IMG/VR virus record: IMGVR_UViG_3300032053_000584
Location: 1-22,315 of that record
Length of the DNA stretch: 22,315 bases
Source of the DNA: a virus
Direction: 5' to 3' (one strand)
Below, piece by piece: positions 18,289-22,315 of this stretch. The position numbers were made by a program, and so were the translations under genes. Numbering within the stretch: position 1 is the stretch's first letter; every line of letters starts with the position of its first letter. The notes under the pieces were generated by a model, which was not told the origin of the DNA, did no database searches, and was given only the letters and a program-made list of their open reading frames with translations.

Positions 18289-20683
18289 GATCGAAGTCAC
18301 GGCTCAAGATCGGGCGTCAGCGGCACTCAAGGGGCTACGCGGCAACATCGATCAACTCGGTGGACGGCTGACAAGTCTGGGCGCTACCGCTGTTAAGGCA
18401 GTAGGTGCCCTTACGGCTGTTGGCGTAGCAGCGGGCGCGGCCTTCGCCGTAACCGGCGTCAGGGCAGCAGCCGACTTCGAGAAGGCGCTGGCGCAGTCTG
18501 TTGGGCTGGCGAGTCTACTGCCGGAAGAAGTCGGCAAGGTTCGTGATGAACTCCTGAAGATGGCGACGGCGGTTGGCAAGGGGCCGCAGGAACTCGCCGA
18601 GGCATTCTATTTCGCATCGTCCGCCGGCCTAGATACGGAAAAGGCACTGGCCGCTGTTGCGTCGTCAGCAAAGGCTGCGGCTGCTGGTATGGGAGAGACG
18701 AAGACCATCATCGACGCCGTGACCTCCGTGATGAACGCCTACGGCATGGCGGCAGACCAGGCTAACCGTGTCACGGATGCCCTTGTCAACACCGTCAAAT
18801 ACGGCAAGGGCGAGCCGGAAGACCTCGCCGGTAGCATCGGCAAGGTTGTCCCTGTTGCCTCGCAGATGGGTGTCAGTATCGAAGAAGTAGGCGCGTCAAT
18901 GGCTGTGATGACGCGCATCGGTCTTAATGCCGATGAAGCGGCCACAGCCCTGCGCGGTACCCTCCTGGCGATCATGAATCCTGCTGCCCAAAGTTCTGAC
19001 GCCTTGAAGAAGATAGGCAAGTCGGCGGCAAGTCTGCGGCAGGAGATCAAGACGAAGGGGCTGGCGGCGACCCTCGTCGACATGATGAAGGCACTGGAGG
19101 GCGATGACGAGGCACTAGCGGCTATCATCCCCGAAGCGCGAGCTCTCACGGGCGTCCTAGCGACGGCGGGTAATCAGAGCGAAGAGTATGTCAAGGTTCT
19201 CGCCGAAATGAACGATGGCCTCGGTGCGACGGATAACGCCTTCGCTGAGGCCAGCGATACCTTCAGCTTCAAGATGGCGCAACTCAAAGCCTCCTTCGAT
19301 GTGCTGAAGGTCAAGGTCGGTAACGAACTCCTGCCTGCATTGAAGAAGTTTGCCGATTGGCTAGTAAGCGTGCAGCCGAAGATAGAGGCATTCGGCCGCG
19401 AACTCAAGGAGCGGTTGGCACCGGCATTAAGGCAACTCGGCGATTGGATTAACCGTGATGTCGTACCCGCGCTTCAGAAGTTGCGGGACTGGAATACTGG
19501 AGAACTCATGCCGCGCCTGGAACGGTTCACTAACTGGCTCGGAACCATCCTCCCTGGCGTGGCGGCGGTTGGCGGACAGACACTCTCCGACATCGGCGCG
19601 GCCCTCGGTACCTTGAGGGACGGTGCGGCGGGACTTGCGGACTGGGCATCAGAACATGGCGAGGCGGTAGCAGCGATCCTCATCGGTATCGGCGTCGCGC
19701 TTGCGTGGGCGAACCCGACCATGGGCATCGCAGCGGGCATTATCGGAATCGCACTAGCTATTGAATTGATGCGGACGAACTCCGAGAGTTTGCCGAAGCC
19801 ACTCCTTGAAGTCCAGGTCGCCATTCTCGGTGTTACGGCGGCGATAGTCAATCAGGTAGAGACCATCGCCGACATAGGTGACAAGTTCTCATATCTTGCC
19901 AAAGTTGCTGAGGCGCTCCCGCAGCCCTTCGGGGGCATAGTCAAGGCGTTCGGTGACACTTCAAAGGCGGCAGGCGCTTCGGCGGCCGACGTGGAGAAGG
20001 CAACCGATCAATGGAAGACGGATATTACGGGCCTCAAGGAAGAAGCCGAGGCGCAACTGAACGCTATCAACTTCCGGGAGGCAGAGCAGGCGCTTGGCGA
20101 CTTGAAGAAAAAGGGCGATCTCCTACCGCAGACTTTTGCATCAATGGCCGATACCGGCGTCGCGAGCATGGTAACGCTCAATCAACTGAATACGGCGGCG
20201 ATCCGGGGCGACATCGACAAGCTCACGAGCGGCGCCCACATAGCCAGGACTGCCGCTAAGGACATGGTGAACGCCTGGGATCAGGCGCTCAGAGACTCGA
20301 CGGCTGACTTTCAGGCGATTGCCCGACAGATTGACGAGCAGTCGCGCCGACTCCAATCGCTACCGTGGACGCCACCGACAAGACCTTCGGCCAGTATCCC
20401 GAGCGGGACACGTAGTATCTCCGGTGTTGGTGTCTACGGCGATGGCGGTATCGTGCCGGGGCCGCTTGGCAAGGCGCAATGGGGCTTACTGCATGGCGGC
20501 GAGCAGGTGATACCAGCGGGGCAGCGAAGGGAAGCGACGGTCAACAACCTTCAGATGCACGTCACGATCAACGGCACGTCGGAGGAAGCACTGACGAAGT
20601 TCGAGCGGCTGTTCAACGACTTGCTACGACGGGCAGGCTACGGCGGTTCGTCAATATCAGCGGGAGCGTTTATACCAGCATGA
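18272..20683 (+). CDS. Tail tape measure protein
   Basis: 803 residues from a GTG preceded by CAGGAAGCGATACGAC. The N-terminal region has an RASAALKGLRGNIDQLG helix, then the TP901-type core: AADFEKALAQSVGLA, AEAFYFASSAGLD, VMNAYGMAADQANRVTDALV, GSIGKVVPVASQMGVSIEEV and MTRIGLNADEAATALRGTL. A hydrophobic stretch at about residues 464-505 (AAILIGIGVALAW, GIAAGIIGIALAI) is the usual membrane-active part. Near the end, a GGIVPGPLGKAQWGLLHGGEQVIPA motif is typical of tape measures. It sets tail length; at roughly 0.15 nm per residue, about 120 nm. The stop overlaps the next ATG (ATGA). Confidence 0.95.
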   Translation: MANVVKIEVTAQDRASAALKGLRGNIDQLGGRLTSLGATAVKAVGALTAVGVAAGAAFAVTGVRAAADFEKALAQSVGLASLLPEEVGKVRDELLKMATAVGKGPQELAEAFYFASSAGLDTEKALAAVASSAKAAAAGMGETKTIIDAVTSVMNAYGMAADQANRVTDALVNTVKYGKGEPEDLAGSIGKVVPVASQMGVSIEEVGASMAVMTRIGLNADEAATALRGTLLAIMNPAAQSSDALKKIGKSAASLRQEIKTKGLAATLVDMMKALEGDDEALAAIIPEARALTGVLATAGNQSEEYVKVLAEMNDGLGATDNAFAEASDTFSFKMAQLKASFDVLKVKVGNELLPALKKFADWLVSVQPKIEAFGRELKERLAPALRQLGDWINRDVVPALQKLRDWNTGELMPRLERFTNWLGTILPGVAAVGGQTLSDIGAALGTLRDGAAGLADWASEHGEAVAAILIGIGVALAWANPTMGIAAGIIGIALAIELMRTNSESLPKPLLEVQVAILGVTAAIVNQVETIADIGDKFSYLAKVAEALPQPFGGIVKAFGDTSKAAGASAADVEKATDQWKTDITGLKEEAEAQLNAINFREAEQALGDLKKKGDLLPQTFASMADTGVASMVTLNQLNTAAIRGDIDKLTSGAHIARTAAKDMVNAWDQALRDSTADFQAIARQIDEQSRRLQSLPWTPPTRPSASIPSGTRSISGVGVYGDGGIVPGPLGKAQWGLLHGGEQVIPAGQRREATVNNLQMHVTINGTSEEALTKFERLFNDLLRRAGYGGSSISAGAFIPA

Positions 20684-20850
20684 GCGCGAACCTAATCAAA
20701 GTGGAGAAGAATCGCTCGGGCGAGTTGATTAGAACTAATGCCCAGAGGCCAACGGAGATGCTGGCGAGGGCTACTACATGCCGACTCATGACGACTCCTT
20801 TCGGCGGGAACTATATGATAACACACTTTGTCAAGGGACAGATTAGATGA
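20680..20850 (+). CDS. Small hypothetical protein, 56 residues
   Basis: The ATG overlaps the tape measure stop and its own stop overlaps the following ATG, both as ATGA. The protein is basic and has no Cys cluster or membrane helix; it opens MSANLIKVEKNRSGELIRTN. The ribosome-binding site is weak (GGGAG 14 bases upstream). It may be a true small tail accessory or a spacer ORF maintained for coupling. Not recognised. Confidence 0.5.
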   Translation: MSANLIKVEKNRSGELIRTNAQRPTEMLARATTCRLMTTPFGGNYMITHFVKGQIR

Positions 20851-21218
20851 CAACCGCTTACGCATTCATCCTTGACGGCTATACCTTCCCGCGTGCGGAT
20901 GTGCCCGCGCGCGGGCCTATCGTCTATCACCAGCCGCAGAACTGGTCAGAACAAGATATCGTCGGCAGTACCACGACTGGCGCAACCGTACTCACCTTCC
21001 TCGGGCTCAAGAGCCAGCAATGGACCTACGTCTCGCGGGCGGTGACAGCGACGAAGGATAAACTACTCGCCGTCTACAACGCTCATATCCCTGTCGTCAT
21101 GAAGACGCCGCAGGACGGAACGGGCGTCAACGTCGTCATGACCGAACTTGAAATCCAGTACATCGAGCCGATTGAGGACGGCAAGTTCCTTTGCACGTTC
21201 ACACTGATGAGGCGCTGA
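20847..21218 (+). CDS. Minor tail protein (distal-tail-like)
   Basis: 123 residues, with AAGGGACAGATTAG before the ATG. Beta-rich: YAFILDGYTFPRADVPARG at the start, a WTYVSRAVTATKDKLLAVY helix region, and a terminal GKFLCTFTLMRR strand. It resembles small proteins found just after the tape measure gene that contribute to the tail tip, but the match is to general features and position only. Confidence 0.6.
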   Translation: MTTAYAFILDGYTFPRADVPARGPIVYHQPQNWSEQDIVGSTTTGATVLTFLGLKSQQWTYVSRAVTATKDKLLAVYNAHIPVVMKTPQDGTGVNVVMTELEIQYIEPIEDGKFLCTFTLMRR

Positions 21219-21219
21219 C

Positions 21220-22315
21220 GTGACACTACTGGATCAGGTTCTCTCCACGACGCGCGAACTGCACTATCTGGTCCGCATCAACGGCGTCCTGATTCTGCCC
21301 ACCAATCCGACAGAAGCGACCGGCGTGCCCGGCATCTCCCGCATCGTCGTCGACAAGATGTCGCCCGTTCCAGTGTGCAGCATCGACGTAAACCGCATAC
21401 CGACGTGGGTGAAGCGCGGCCAGGTCGTGACGGTCGACATGGGTTACGACGGCTTCTATCAGCGCGTGTTCACCGGCACCGTCCAGGATCGCAGCCGTGG
21501 CCTCGGCGCAGGCACTATCAACTGCATGGGCGAGTCCTTCAAGATCGAGCGAGGCATCGAGATACCGGAGCGCAATGTCGACGGCCACACCGTAGATACG
21601 GCCATTGAAGACATCCTCGACTATCTCGGCGTCGACAACTACAACATCGTCGCGCCCGCCTTCACGCTTGGCACGGCGTCTAATCCTGTCCTCAATCGCA
21701 TGACGGCTTCGGCGGAACTCGAATTGCTCATGGGCATCGACGGCTGCATGAGGATGGAGACGGGCAGCGGTCGCGTCATCATCCGCCAGGTCGAGGGACT
21801 ACCTGCTTCGACAGCCTTCATGTCCTACGGCACAACGACAGCGGCAGGTATCACGGCAGGCGAGACGCGCGAGGACCCACAATACTTCCGTAACCGCGTC
21901 ATCGTGACGGGTGCGACCGTGACGGAAGGCGTGGCGCCGGACGAGACCTCTCGCACTATCACGGCGACGGCGACGGTCGTCGATTCGCCACTGGCGCAAC
22001 CGGCGCTACCCTCCGGCACATTCATCGACGCCGAGTACAGCAATCATCTTATCGACACTGACGCGAAGGCGGCGGCAGTTGCCGGACGGCTGGCAACGCA
22101 GTATGCCCGCGTGCCGCAGTACACGCCCGTTACCGTGCCGCTGAACCCGCTGCTTGAACTCTGGCAGACACTGGAGTTCGTGATCCCTGACCTCGACCTG
22201 AACGGAATGTTCTGGGTCTCGGGTCTACGTCACACCATCGACAAGGGCGGCGCGAAGACTGAACTCATGCTCCGCGGTGGTGACGAACTCGGTGGCACGG
22301 TGAACATCAACCCCA
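21220..22315 (+). CDS. Tail hub/baseplate-like protein, truncated at the window edge
   Basis: A GTG one base after the previous stop, with TGAGGCG upstream, opens a frame that runs off the right edge (at least 365 residues). The N-terminus (STTRELHYLVRINGVLIL) and later parts such as PTWVKRGQVVTVDMGYDG and QRVFTGTVQDRSRG read like the first domain of gp27-like tail hubs. ESFKIERGIEI, then SAELELLMGIDGCMRMETGSG, and near the edge FWVSGLRHTIDKGGAKTELM fit the later domains. Such hubs close the tail tube and carry the tip proteins. The C-terminus is missing. Confidence 0.8.
   Translation, partial: MTLLDQVLSTTRELHYLVRINGVLILPTNPTEATGVPGISRIVVDKMSPVPVCSIDVNRIPTWVKRGQVVTVDMGYDGFYQRVFTGTVQDRSRGLGAGTINCMGESFKIERGIEIPERNVDGHTVDTAIEDILDYLGVDNYNIVAPAFTLGTASNPVLNRMTASAELELLMGIDGCMRMETGSGRVIIRQVEGLPASTAFMSYGTTTAAGITAGETREDPQYFRNRVIVTGATVTEGVAPDETSRTITATATVVDSPLAQPALPSGTFIDAEYSNHLIDTDAKAAAVAGRLATQYARVPQYTPVTVPLNPLLELWQTLEFVIPDLDLNGMFWVSGLRHTIDKGGAKTELMLRGGDELGGTVNINP

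Noticed and set aside
1-22315. CRISPR arrays, tRNA genes, insertion sequences, attachment sites
   Set aside because: No regularly spaced repeats, cloverleaf sequences, transposase motifs or integrase with flanking att repeats were found on reading both strands; subtle cases could be missed without computation.

Overview
The window is the packaging, head and tail half of an uncultured tailed phage (or prophage) with an HK97-type head and a long siphovirus-like tail. Base composition is GC-rich by eye. The terminase pair (TerS of the type seen in actinobacteriophages, TerL with a KGWGKDP ATPase motif) and several small genes resemble phages of GC-rich bacteria, so an actinobacterial or Chloroflexota-like host is plausible, but the host is not proven. 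No integrase, repressor, replication or lysis gene is visible, so lifestyle cannot be decided. No tRNA, rRNA, CRISPR array or insertion sequence was seen.

Layout. 1-670: two small rightward genes, one carrying a HELLH metallopeptidase-like motif. 704-1481: a leftward unit of two genes and a 13-codon mini-ORF, with a near-consensus promoter and a long inverted repeat at the predicted 5' end of its mRNA. 1543-5424: rightward packaging block: HNH nuclease, zinc-finger PP-loop (PAPS reductase-like) protein, TerS, three small ORFs joined by copies of one 21-bp junction cassette, then TerL. 5421-5815: a zinc-binding mini-protein and two single-helix membrane mini-proteins. 5827-9879: portal with a C-terminal Com-like zinc ribbon, ClpP-like head protease and major capsid protein. 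Portal and protease are separated by a 235-bp gap holding a promoter, a tandem-repeat RNA-like element and an intrinsic terminator. 9982-12347: probable decoration or accessory head proteins, a LamG-like protein and a zinc mini-protein. 12360-14202: head-tail connector, gp10-like protein and tail terminator.

14211-16562 is a cargo island placed between tail terminator and major tail protein: zinc mini-protein, methyltransferase, CgeB-like glycosyltransferase, and an antisense HNH homing endonuclease with its own promoter. 16599-18288: a probable major tail protein that lacks a normal start codon (ATC sits where ATG is expected), a second methyltransferase, an unknown protein, and the tail assembly chaperone pair with an in-phase TTTTTTA -1 frameshift site. 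18272-22315: tape measure, a small unknown protein, a minor tail protein and a hub-like tail protein that runs off the right edge.

Most rightward genes are translationally coupled by ATGA or TAATG overlaps. The observations most worth a second look are the promoter/repeat/terminator element at 7391-7570, the antisense homing endonuclease whose promoter lies over the ribosome-binding site of the ATC-started tail gene, the structured leader of the leftward unit, the triplicated junction cassette upstream of TerL, and the unusual number of zinc-knuckle mini-proteins.
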